Shown here one piece after another: positions 46,201-51,762 of a stretch of DNA of 64,000 nucleotides (the stretch's first letter is position 1; each line of letters begins with the position of its first letter). Source of the stretch: Lentzea xinjiangensis (GTDB lineage Bacteria; Actinomycetota; Actinomycetes; Mycobacteriales; Pseudonocardiaceae); assembly GCF_900110955.1 (NCBI RefSeq), contig NZ_FOFR01000029.1, forward strand, positions 35,412-99,411, written 5' to 3'. The position numbers and the translations under genes are program-made. The notes beneath the pieces were generated by a model. That model made no database searches. It worked only from the letters and a program-made list of their open reading frames with translations, and was not told the origin of the DNA.

Positions 46201-46544
46201 CCTTCGCCGGAACCGGTGCCGACCGCCGCCCGCTCCGCCGCGGCCAGGTCCCGACTGGGCTCCGGCGCGTGCACCTCGACGGCGCGGAGCTCGACGACCG
46301 TGCGTTCGCAGATGGTCTGCGTGGGCACCCGCCTGCCGGCATGGGAGACGAAGCTGGTGCGCAGCGATTCGTGCTCGTGCACCACCTCGCGCAGCGCGGC
46401 TTCCAACCGATCGCGCTCCAGCTCGCCGACCAGGCGCAGACTTACCTGTGCGGCGTTGACGGCATCGCCAGTGGCGCGCTGCGACCACAACGCGCGCTGC
46501 CGGGGCGAAACGGCGAACTCAGGACTTTCTTCCTGCTCTGTCAC
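40224..46544 (-). CDS. blmX: NRPS C-A(Asn)-PCP-C-A(His)-PCP, BlmX-like
   Basis: First gene of the operon; 2106 residues. It adds the second Asn and His. C1 (SPRQRALW at the start; third motif AHPLNADLG about 135), A1 (TSGTTGRPNG about 591), PCP1 (FLLGGDSIRS about 991), C2 (HHEIVDGWS about 1200), A2 (TSGSTGEPKG about 1666), PCP2 (FLDVGGESLRAM about 2053). Codes: A1 D-L-T-K-V-G-E-V-G (Asn), A2 D-S-V-L-I-A-E-V-W (His-like). In C1 the catalytic second His of HHxxxDG is Pro, so this domain is probably inactive and BlmV supplies the C function. The GTG at 46544 is chosen over the TTG codons at 46550 and 46547 because GGAGG lies 6 bases before it; the same ribosome site and codons recur in the inverted copy near 51.7 kb. 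Confidence 0.94.
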   Translation of the reverse strand: MTEQEESPEFAVSPRQRALWSQRATGDAVNAAQVSLRLVGELERDRLEAALREVVHEHESLRTSFVSHAGRRVPTQTICERTVVELRAVEVHAPEPSRDLAAAERAAVGTGSGEGFRALLVESGGDQATLLLTAHPLNADLGSLQRVAVEIVAAYQGDEKASADFVQYADFSTWHNELLIAQDGAADRAAWAALLASDGGGAMPPATTGDEEVHFRSYRAAPVSCRALDEFAAEHAVAVEAVLAAVFRAVVWRVGGERGGLLLMTLSGRGFPGLEHAVGAYEREAPLRGDLTAEQDFLTVTRDTAEWYRWAGQRVDHLDPELLADRAAGYVLPRFDFRVAVALAEGNGPKWTVDGLEHADSSAFSLTCVRWDETLEVSVRYNGALVNQATAHAVGDAFVTVLGAALADGTTPIGAFDLMSPEQRKSVLGAAAGPAAEVPDRAVHELFAHQAELGPDRVAVEFDGAELTYAELDGRANQLAHYLWQRGVGRGDRVVVSLGRSPELLVALLAVLKAGAAFVPVDVGYPPARLALTIEQTAPKMVLATARVLDRLDQPTLPALALEGTPAELAGQTTGPLEVSVVGDDTAYVLYTSGTTGRPNGVVVPHRALANYLSWAATAYRLGQGTGALVHTSISFDLTLTGLLAPLAVGQRVVLLPESAGVTGLAGMLRTRRDLSMVKLTPTHLEIVGQLVTAEEIAGSVRTVVVGGEALRAQSAVPFLDAGSVVVNEYGPTETTVGSIAHQIAPTAPRHGMAPIGTPVANTRVHLLDPRNQVVPDGAVGEIFLGGAGVAHGYLGQPELTDQRFVPDPFGAPGSRLYRTGDLGRRRADGTLEYLGRLDDQVKVRGVRVEPREIEELLRAHPGVGQVVVVARHDEDPGGSSPLAGELQLVGYVVPGKQNGGPALSPTALVRYCRERLPEPMVPAAVVLLDALPMTANGKLDRTALPKPAKESRRAAEYVAPRTETEEILAGAVATVLGVDRVGVADNYFLLGGDSIRSVMVASRAQASGLDVTVAALHENPVIADCAAALDGRQPEAGPPTTAPFALISQEDRERLPAEVADAFPLSLLQEGMIFHRDFAAKSAVYHAIASVRLRAPFDLDVMRTVVRQLVERHPMLRTSFDMTTYSRPLQLVHGDFQTPLFFEDLSALPEDAQEERVTAWVDRERSVGFELHDHPLIRFMVHLRGDGDFQFTYGFHHEIVDGWSEALMITELFSHYFSLVYDEPISIKPPTSGMRDAVALELEALDKKENYEFWDDYLADATLMRLPRTEAGPKADKGDRDIVRIVVPVGPELSDGLKRVATGLAVPLKSVLLAAHLAVMSAYGGHIDTLTYTVTNGRPEVVDGSTAIGLFVNSLALRVRMAGGSWRKLIEDTLRSEQVSMPFRRLPMAELKRHQGNEPLAETLFFFTNYHVFSVLDRWTERGVAHVENELYGESTFPFCGIFRLHRETGELEVRIEYDSLQFSAEVMESVRDCYVLVMEAIAADPTARFDALDHLPARDRELLDGFDRGEVTPVAELCLHEAVAAQAAATPDRVAVEADGTSVSYRALDRWADRIAHGLRRRGVGCDQVVGVFAERSPEQIAFLLGVLKAGAAYLPLDPAQPNERTAALLASSGAAVVLVERHLESRAPAGAELFVPDRDAADAEEPGPFAGARADSAAYVIYTSGSTGEPKGVVVEHRNVMASIQARSVAYPESPERFLLLSSFAFDSSVVGIFWTLTTGGTLVLPAEGTQLDPVSTVGAVARSRPTHTLGIPSLLGPLLDQAKPGELASLVRVITAGEAAPVALHQECQEKAPGCLLSNEYGPTEATVWSTVWTGTPDARQPQLPIGRPVANTRIRVLDQHGRPTPVAVSGELHIGGAGVARGYLGRPADTAAVFQPDPYGAEPGARRYATGDLGRFLSDGDLEFLGRIDHQVKIRGFRVEPAEVEAVLDTHPALQRSIVIARGADGEKQLVAYVLPEEGERPEQADLQQYVRDRLPRYMVPSACVVLDAVPLTSTGKVDRARLPEPQPAAELPHTEPRTETEQLLTDIWSTVLKLDRIGVHHHFLDVGGESLRAMQVIAATNKLFGTSLSVRKLLDAPTIAEFALEVDGARSPVAAGSSRG

Positions 46545-46850
46545 CAACAACCTCCGCTAGGGCGTGTACGGCAGGACGGTTCAGCCCCCGCTGGAGGCAC
46601 CTCGGTCCGAAGCACAGCGTGCGAATGCGCGCACAGGTTCAGGGAGAGCAGAAAAGATTCGATACCGCAATTCTCCGGTATCGCCCGAATTGAGCCAGGA
46701 GCGCTTGGGGCGGACTCGAGCACGTTCGTGACACTCCCATGGATTCCGACGAATTCCAGCAGGCGTGGCCAAGACCTAGCTGACCGTAACACCGACACGG
46801 ACACCACAAAAGCAAAACCCAACCATCACGGAGAACAATATGACTCATAA
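46490..46850 (-). repeat. Copy A of diverged inverted repeat: BlmX leader, ribosome site and first codons
   Basis: The leader of the NRPS operon plus the first ~18 codons of BlmX recur in opposite orientation at 51464-51747. The best block is 53 identical bases (46530-46582 against 51659-51711), which covers the ribosome site and start codon. A second is 18 identical bases (46753-46770 against 51544-51561). Shorter blocks near 46820-46833 and 46841-46849 match 51481-51494 and 51465-51473. Copy A carries about 70 more bases in its middle. Confidence 0.9.
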
Positions 46851-47139
46851 TCGGGAGCTATGTGTCGACAGAAGGAAAGCGCGAGACCGAGCCCTTGCCG
46901 CCTGCGGTCGACTCGTGCTAAACAGGATTGATCTAGTGCGCGTTGTCCCTGATTCCTCACCCAGGGGACCAACTGATCATTCGAACAACATCGGACTCGG
47001 AGAGCGAGTCCGCATGATCGAGTTCCTTCTTCGCCCAACTCGACAATGGCGCGCACGTCCTCTCAAAGGCCTTCGCCTTCGAACAGCCGACGGCCGCCCG
47101 GTGTCCATTCCGATTTCTCCCGACACGGAAAGCGACGTC
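46545..47139. promoter_or_regulatory. Divergent promoter region between NRPS operon and aminotransferase gene
   Basis: 595 bases without a supportable gene. It must hold the promoter for the ~46 kb minus-strand operon, since all downstream junctions to BlmIII and the dioxygenase overlap, and a promoter for the plus-strand aminotransferase pair. A TACGGT hexamer (fits TANNNT) is conserved in both copies of the leader repeat at about 46785 and is a weak -10 candidate; I see no convincing -35. An open frame from 46840 in phase with the aminotransferase lacks family similarity and is treated as non-coding. Confidence 0.7.
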
Positions 47140-48270
47140 ATGATCAATGTCTTCCAGCCGAGCCTCGGCGAGGAGGAGCTGGCGGCTGTCGGCGAGGTGT
47201 TCGAGAGCGGCTGGCTCGGCCGTGGCAGTCGAACCTCCACCTTCGAGGCCGAGTTCGCCGCTCACATCGGGGTCGGCGGGCAGCACGTCACCGCCGTGAA
47301 CTCCTGCACAGAGGGCCTCTTCATGGCCATGGAGCTGTTGGAGATCAAGCCCGGCGACGAGGTGGTGATGCCGTCCGTCAGCTTCGTGGGGGCGGCGAAC
47401 GCCGTGGCGAGCCGTGGTGCGGACCTCGCGTTCTGCGATGTCGATGAGCGAACGCTCAACCCTCGTCTGGAGCACGTGACCGAAGCTGTGACCGACCGGA
47501 CGAAGGCTGTTGTCGTGCTGCACTACGGCGGCAGGCCGGGATGGGTCGGCGACATCGCCCTGTGGTGCCGGGAGCGTGGGATAGCGCTCGTCGAGGACGC
47601 GGCGTGCGCAGTGGCATCGACGGTCGACGGCGTCGCTTGCGGCACCTTCGGCGACATCGGGGTGTGGAGCTTCGACGCGATGAAGATCCTCGTCACCGGC
47701 GACGGCGGCATGCTCTACGCCCGTGACCCCGAGCTGGCGGCTCGCGCGGCCACGATGGCCAACCTCGGCCTCCTCCAGTCCAGCGGGCTGGCCGCGGCGT
47801 CGGCTGGCGTCGCCGACCGGTGGTGGGAGTTCGAGGTGTCGTCGTTCTCCCGCAGATCCGTGACGAACGACCTGGCGTCGGCCATCGGATCGGTGCAGCT
47901 GCGCCGGTTGCCCGCCTTCGTCCGGCGGCGCAGGGCGATCGCGGCCGCCTACCGGCTCGGTCTGGCCGGTCTCGGCACGCTCCGCCTGCCTCCTGAGCTG
48001 CCAGAAGGGCACCTGTCGTCCGAGTACCTGTTCTGGGTCCAGCTGGAGCCTCAGCTCCGCGACGAACTCGCGAGGCACCTCCGGAAGCGCGGCATCTACA
48101 CCACTTTCCGGTACTTCCCCCTCGACGGGGTCAGCGCGTACGGCGCACGTCACTCGCCTGCGGGGGCGGCCAGGGCAGCCTCGACGACTCTCCTCCTGCC
48201 GCTGCACCAAGCTCTGGACGACGCCACGGTGCAACAGATCATCGACGAGGTCCGAGAGGTGGCGTCATGA
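47140..48270 (+). CDS. DegT/DnrJ/EryC1/StrS-family sugar aminotransferase
   Basis: PLP-dependent aminotransferase of 376 residues, typical for the family. It aminates a keto group of an NDP-deoxysugar. Motifs: GWLGRGSRTSTFEAEFA and NSCTEGLFMAMELL at the N-terminus, VVMPSVSFVGAANAV, then the cofactor Lys in WSFDAMKILVTGDGGML, and near the C-terminus YTTFRYFPLDGV. The ATG at 47140 has GGAAAG 9 bases upstream and gives the usual family length; the frame is open back to 46840 without similarity. It overlaps the next gene (ATGA), so both are coupled. In a bleomycin-type cluster an extra aminosugar points to tallysomycin-like products, which carry 4-amino-4,6-dideoxy-L-talose; the position aminated cannot be told from sequence. 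No 4,6-dehydratase is seen in the window. Confidence 0.9.
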   Translation: MINVFQPSLGEEELAAVGEVFESGWLGRGSRTSTFEAEFAAHIGVGGQHVTAVNSCTEGLFMAMELLEIKPGDEVVMPSVSFVGAANAVASRGADLAFCDVDERTLNPRLEHVTEAVTDRTKAVVVLHYGGRPGWVGDIALWCRERGIALVEDAACAVASTVDGVACGTFGDIGVWSFDAMKILVTGDGGMLYARDPELAARAATMANLGLLQSSGLAAASAGVADRWWEFEVSSFSRRSVTNDLASAIGSVQLRRLPAFVRRRRAIAAAYRLGLAGLGTLRLPPELPEGHLSSEYLFWVQLEPQLRDELARHLRKRGIYTTFRYFPLDGVSAYGARHSPAGAARAASTTLLLPLHQALDDATVQQIIDEVREVAS

Positions 48271-49769
48271 ACATCGGGCAAGCTCTCCTTGGTACCGGCA
48301 GCATGCCGTGTCTGCGCGTTCCGGACCTGGACACCGCCGTCGAGCACTACCGCGCCACCCTCGGCTTCGAGGACGTGGAGCTGCTGACGGATCCGCACCG
48401 GGTGGCGGTGGTCCGCCGGGCCGGTGCGGGGCTGTTGCTGCAGGAGTCGGATCATCCGGATCGTCCGGGTGGCTGGGACGCGGTCTTCTTCGTCCAGCGG
48501 GTCGACCAGGCCATGGCCGACCTGCGCCGCAGGGGTGCGACCATCCAGTTCGGCACGGGCATCTCCGCCCTCTCGGCACGGACGATGGAGGCTCGCGACC
48601 CGTGGGGCAACGTGCTGGCGTTCTGCGAGCTGGAGTCCGGGCTGGCGCATTCCGCACGACAGCTCGCTCGGCGGGCCCTTCCAACTCGAGCCAGGATCGC
48701 CCTGCGAGACGCTCGCCACGCCCGCGAGGAACGACCGCATCTGCGCGAGTTCGCCCAGTTCTACCGCGGTCTGGCCGACCACCGCGATGTCTTCTACATG
48801 TTCTTCACGGGCGGGCTCCTGCACTGGGTGGTCAGTGCGATCAGGCACGTGCCGGCCGACGTGAACCTGGTCCTGCTCGGCTCGGACTTGCCGGAGGAAG
48901 ACGAGACGTGGCTTCGGCGCAACGTCAACCGCCCGTTGCACGTCGTCCGGCTCGGCATCGACGACAACACCATGTGGGAGTTCCTGTTCGAGGTCAACGA
49001 GCACAACTTCGGCTGGATCGACATCGACTGCTTCGTGCTGAAGCCCAAGTTGTTCGCGGACATGACCCGGCTCGAGGACGGGGTGGCCGTCAACGGCGTC
49101 TGGACCTACGAGGCGGCGCCCTCGGTGCCCATCTCCTGCACGCACTTCGCTTTCCTGGACGTCGGGGTGATCCGGGAACTGCGCCGCGCACAGCAGCCGA
49201 TCAGTCCGACGAACTACGACTACCGCGGCATGAACGTGTTCCTCCACCCCCGGACGAACTGCCGCATCCTCACCGGCCCGCAGCAGAGCCGGTTGCTCCG
49301 CGTGCTGCCCCCGGACGAACACGGCCGGCCGCTACCTCCTGGTGACGGTCCGTTCTTCGACACCCTCGTCGCTTACCAGATCGACGCCGCGGCAGCCGGC
49401 TACCGGACGCACGCCGTACGCCCGCTTGCCCATCGGTCGGAGGCGTCGCTGCAGGTAGAAGAGGGTGCAGACAGGCTGTGGCAGCAGGACATGACCGATG
49501 AGGTGGTGCACGTCGGCGGCGTGAGCTACTACCAGCGGTACTTCCACGGAGTCGATCTTCGCGCGATGTACGCCGCCGCCGAGCACATGCTCTTGTCCCG
49601 GCTGGTCGACCGGCTACCGCGCACCTACTCGATGATGCTGGCCGGTCGGCGCGCGGATCTCGAACACCTCGGGGTGCGGAGCGAAGACGCCGAGAACCTC
49701 ATCCTGCGTCATCTCGTCGTCGACCGGGGAATCTCGCCGGAGAGCGCCGCGCGGGTGATCGGCGGATAG
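48267..49769 (+). CDS. VOC (glyoxalase/bleomycin-resistance fold) domain fused to a GT-A-like glycosyltransferase
   Basis: 500 residues. Residues about 10-120 form a VOC domain: MPCLRVPDLDTAVEHYRATL, GWDAVFFV, and EARDPWGNVLAFCELE. The His usually found in the first strand of metal-dependent VOC enzymes is absent, so it resembles the binding-protein branch (which includes bleomycin-binding proteins) rather than a lyase. From about residue 150 an enzyme-like region follows with GWIDIDCFVLKP, a DxD-type motif (about 250), and downstream NYDYRGMNVFL and GGVSYYQRYFHG. This fits a GT-A nucleotide-sugar transferase, although I cannot name the family. It overlaps the aminotransferase by 4 bases, so it is a plausible transferase for the aminosugar. 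The fusion is unusual. The VOC part could alternatively bind the antibiotic for self-protection. Confidence 0.75.
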   Translation: MNIGQALLGTGSMPCLRVPDLDTAVEHYRATLGFEDVELLTDPHRVAVVRRAGAGLLLQESDHPDRPGGWDAVFFVQRVDQAMADLRRRGATIQFGTGISALSARTMEARDPWGNVLAFCELESGLAHSARQLARRALPTRARIALRDARHAREERPHLREFAQFYRGLADHRDVFYMFFTGGLLHWVVSAIRHVPADVNLVLLGSDLPEEDETWLRRNVNRPLHVVRLGIDDNTMWEFLFEVNEHNFGWIDIDCFVLKPKLFADMTRLEDGVAVNGVWTYEAAPSVPISCTHFAFLDVGVIRELRRAQQPISPTNYDYRGMNVFLHPRTNCRILTGPQQSRLLRVLPPDEHGRPLPPGDGPFFDTLVAYQIDAAAAGYRTHAVRPLAHRSEASLQVEEGADRLWQQDMTDEVVHVGGVSYYQRYFHGVDLRAMYAAAEHMLLSRLVDRLPRTYSMMLAGRRADLEHLGVRSEDAENLILRHLVVDRGISPESAARVIGG

Positions 49770-49771
49770 GT

Positions 49772-49832
49772 AGCAGGACCTCCGTTCCCGGGAACGCGTT
49801 CACGCGCACGTCCCGGGAATGGAGGCCCTGCT
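49772..49832. terminator. Long hairpin between converging genes
   Basis: Two arms of about 22 bases pair with only three mismatches: AGCAGGaCCTCCgTTCCCGGG on the left and its complement ending GGAGGcCCTGCT on the right, around a 17-base loop. It begins just after the VOC-glycosyltransferase stop at 49769. Its right arm encodes the last codons of the converging GT4 gene (stop 49800). It can serve as a terminator for both strands. Confidence 0.75.
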
Positions 49833-51248
49833 GCCCGGCGCCGACCTCGCCGCAACGTCCGGACCGGCGAGCACTTCGTGCCGCCCCGCCGTGCGCACCC
49901 GTACCTCGGACGCGCCGAGCTCCTCCAGCAGCGCCAGCGCGGCGAGGTCGTCGCAGCCCCGCAGGACCACCGCCATCCGATTGCCCGCGACGGCCACTTC
50001 GTCGGTCAGGCGCAGCCGGGCGAGCACAGCCGGCGGGTCGTCGTGGATGAACCAGGCCAGAGTGGTCATGTCCGGCCGCACCTTGCGCCGATTCCGGGAC
50101 ATGTCGCACCGGGCCGCCAGCACGGATGCGGCCAGCAGCTCAGCCGACCGGTCCCACGTGAAGCGGCGTGCCCAGCGTCGGCACTCCCCCGCCACTGCGG
50201 CTGCCCGATCCGGATTGGCCAGCTCCGTCAGCGCGGTGACCAGCGCCGCCGCGAAAGCCGCTGGGCCCCGCTCGGCAACCAGCCAGCCGGTGCGGCCGTC
50301 GAGCACGGAGTCGCGGATGCCCGGCACCTCCAGCGCCACACACGGCACACCCGCCGCGGCAGCCTCCAGCACCGAGCAACCCCAGCCCTCGCCGTCGGAC
50401 GTGCTGGTGGTCACCCAGGCGCGGCCCAGCAACGCGTCGCGGACATCGTCGGACACCCGGCCGTGCAGGGTGACGACGCCGGTGAGGCCCAGTCGCCCGG
50501 ACAGCTCTCTCAGCGAGCCCAGCTCAGAGCCGCCACCGATGATCTCGACACGCACCTGCGGCAGCACGGCGCGGACTTGGGCGACGGCGTGCAGCAGCAC
50601 GTCGACCCGCTTGTGCGGCACGAGTCGCGCAACGAGCACGACAGTGGGCACCTCGGCCCGTGTGCGATTGGCCTGCGGAAACGGCACGCCGCCGTTGGGC
50701 ACGATGTCGATCACTCCGTCGACTCGCAGCCGCGCGCGCATCTCCTGCCTCGTGGAGACGGACACCGCGACGCTGCGCTTGCCGCGGTAGACCCACCGTG
50801 CGCAGTCGGCCTCAAGTCGTCGTCCTACGGCGGCAACGACGGGCGGGAACCGCGTGGCGAACTGGTCCTGGTGCACGTGATGCACCACCTGCACGACCGG
50901 AATCCGGAGGAACAGGGGCGCGAAGAAGGGAATGCCGTTCTGGCAGTCGAGGACGACGTCGTAGCGGCGCCCTGTGCGCAGCATCCGCCAGGCCGCGCAC
51001 AGGTAAACGGTGAGCGTGCCACCGGCGCGGTGGACGTCGACGCCGTCGATCTGCTCCCGCGCCGACTGCCCTGGTGGCCGCGCGGTGAGCAACGTGACGT
51101 GCGCACCGGCAGCGACGAACCGCCAGGTGGTCTCGTGGATGTAGGTCTCCGCGCCACCGGACTCCGGATGGCGCACATCGCGCCAATTCAGCACGAGGAT
51201 CCGCACACCCGCCAACCGCGGCAGGGCCCGTTGGGACAAGGCGCTCAT
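49800..51248 (-). CDS. GT4-family glycosyltransferase
   Basis: Retaining GT-B glycosyltransferase of 482 residues. N-terminal WRDVRHPESGGAETYIHE is the acceptor-side glycine motif of family 4. The C-terminal half has VARLVPHKRVDVLLHA and the EGWGCSVLEAAAAGVPCVA (E-x7-E type) donor motif. After about residue 380 a 100-residue C-terminal tail (FIHDDPPAVLARLRL ...) is outside the conserved domain. The start is set at the ATG 51248, just before the conserved N-terminus; the frame is open to 51419. No good ribosome site is visible. It converges on the VOC-glycosyltransferase gene and diverges from the GT2 gene. It may attach or build a sugar for the cluster or for the envelope; neither is shown by sequence. 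Confidence 0.85.
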   Translation of the reverse strand: MSALSQRALPRLAGVRILVLNWRDVRHPESGGAETYIHETTWRFVAAGAHVTLLTARPPGQSAREQIDGVDVHRAGGTLTVYLCAAWRMLRTGRRYDVVLDCQNGIPFFAPLFLRIPVVQVVHHVHQDQFATRFPPVVAAVGRRLEADCARWVYRGKRSVAVSVSTRQEMRARLRVDGVIDIVPNGGVPFPQANRTRAEVPTVVLVARLVPHKRVDVLLHAVAQVRAVLPQVRVEIIGGGSELGSLRELSGRLGLTGVVTLHGRVSDDVRDALLGRAWVTTSTSDGEGWGCSVLEAAAAGVPCVALEVPGIRDSVLDGRTGWLVAERGPAAFAAALVTALTELANPDRAAAVAGECRRWARRFTWDRSAELLAASVLAARCDMSRNRRKVRPDMTTLAWFIHDDPPAVLARLRLTDEVAVAGNRMAVVLRGCDDLAALALLEELGASEVRVRTAGRHEVLAGPDVAARSAPGSRASIPGTCA

Positions 51249-51758
51249 CAGCGACCGGACCCGTCTGCATGGTACTCGCATCCCATACGTAACCGCCCGC
51301 GCTCGGATTGGCCCAGGAAACCATACCGAGTGACAAATGCCCGCATCAAGAGGCTCGATCATCACCGAAAAGACGGTGCGTCCGAGGATTCTTCTCGACA
51401 GACCTCCGGAATGGCGCACCCACCTGCTGGGCTCAACCGCACCCCCTGAAACATAACCACTGTTTATGAGTCACATCGGTCTCCGTGATGGTTGAGTTTT
51501 TCTTTTCCGGAGTCCGTGTCGGTGATACGGTCACAAGAGTCCTGGCCACGCCTGCTGGAATCCGCCGGAATCTTGGCGTCGAACGTTCTCCGCCCTCCCG
51601 GAATCGCGCCGCGCATTTGCACGCTGTGCTTCGACCCGAGGAGCATCCGGCGGGAGCCGAACCGTCCTGCCGTACACGCCCTAGCGGAGGTTGTTGGTGA
51701 CAGAGCAGGAAAGTCCTGACTTCAACGTTTCGCCCCGGCAGCACGTGCGGCGTCTCCG
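51249..51758. promoter_or_regulatory. Divergent intergenic region GT4 / GT2 containing repeat copy B
   Basis: 510 bases. The right part is the inverted second copy of the BlmX leader (51464-51747), reading toward the GT2 gene, so GT2 may be under the same control as the NRPS operon. The left part (51249-51463) should contain the GT4 promoter. I recognise no element there. Confidence 0.6.
51464..51747 (+). repeat. Copy B of inverted repeat: duplicated BlmX leader and start
   Basis: Matches 46490-46850 in reverse orientation (see copy A). It retains the leader blocks, the GCGGAGG ribosome site (51684-51690), the GTG start and about 15 recognisable BlmX codons; downstream of that, similarity to BlmX stops. 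Relative to copy A it lacks one codon (a Glu) and about 70 leader bases. Confidence 0.9.
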
Positions 51759-51762
51759 GTGA
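51697..51762 (+). pseudogene. 21-codon remnant of the BlmX N-terminus, translationally coupled to GT2
   Basis: A GTG with a perfect ribosome site (GGAGG, 6-base spacer) opens a frame that begins VTEQESPDF and continues NVSPRQ. It matches the BlmX start VTEQEESPEF and AVSPRQ, then diverges and stops at TGA 51760-51762. The stop overlaps the GTG start of the GT2 gene at 51759 (GTGA), the same junction type used through the NRPS operon. It is therefore a decayed NRPS start now working, if at all, as a leader cistron. Confidence 0.8.

Noticed and set aside
46840..47139. In-frame 100-residue extension of the aminotransferase
   Set aside because: No similarity to the DegT family, and the family length and a ribosome site fit the ATG at 47140.
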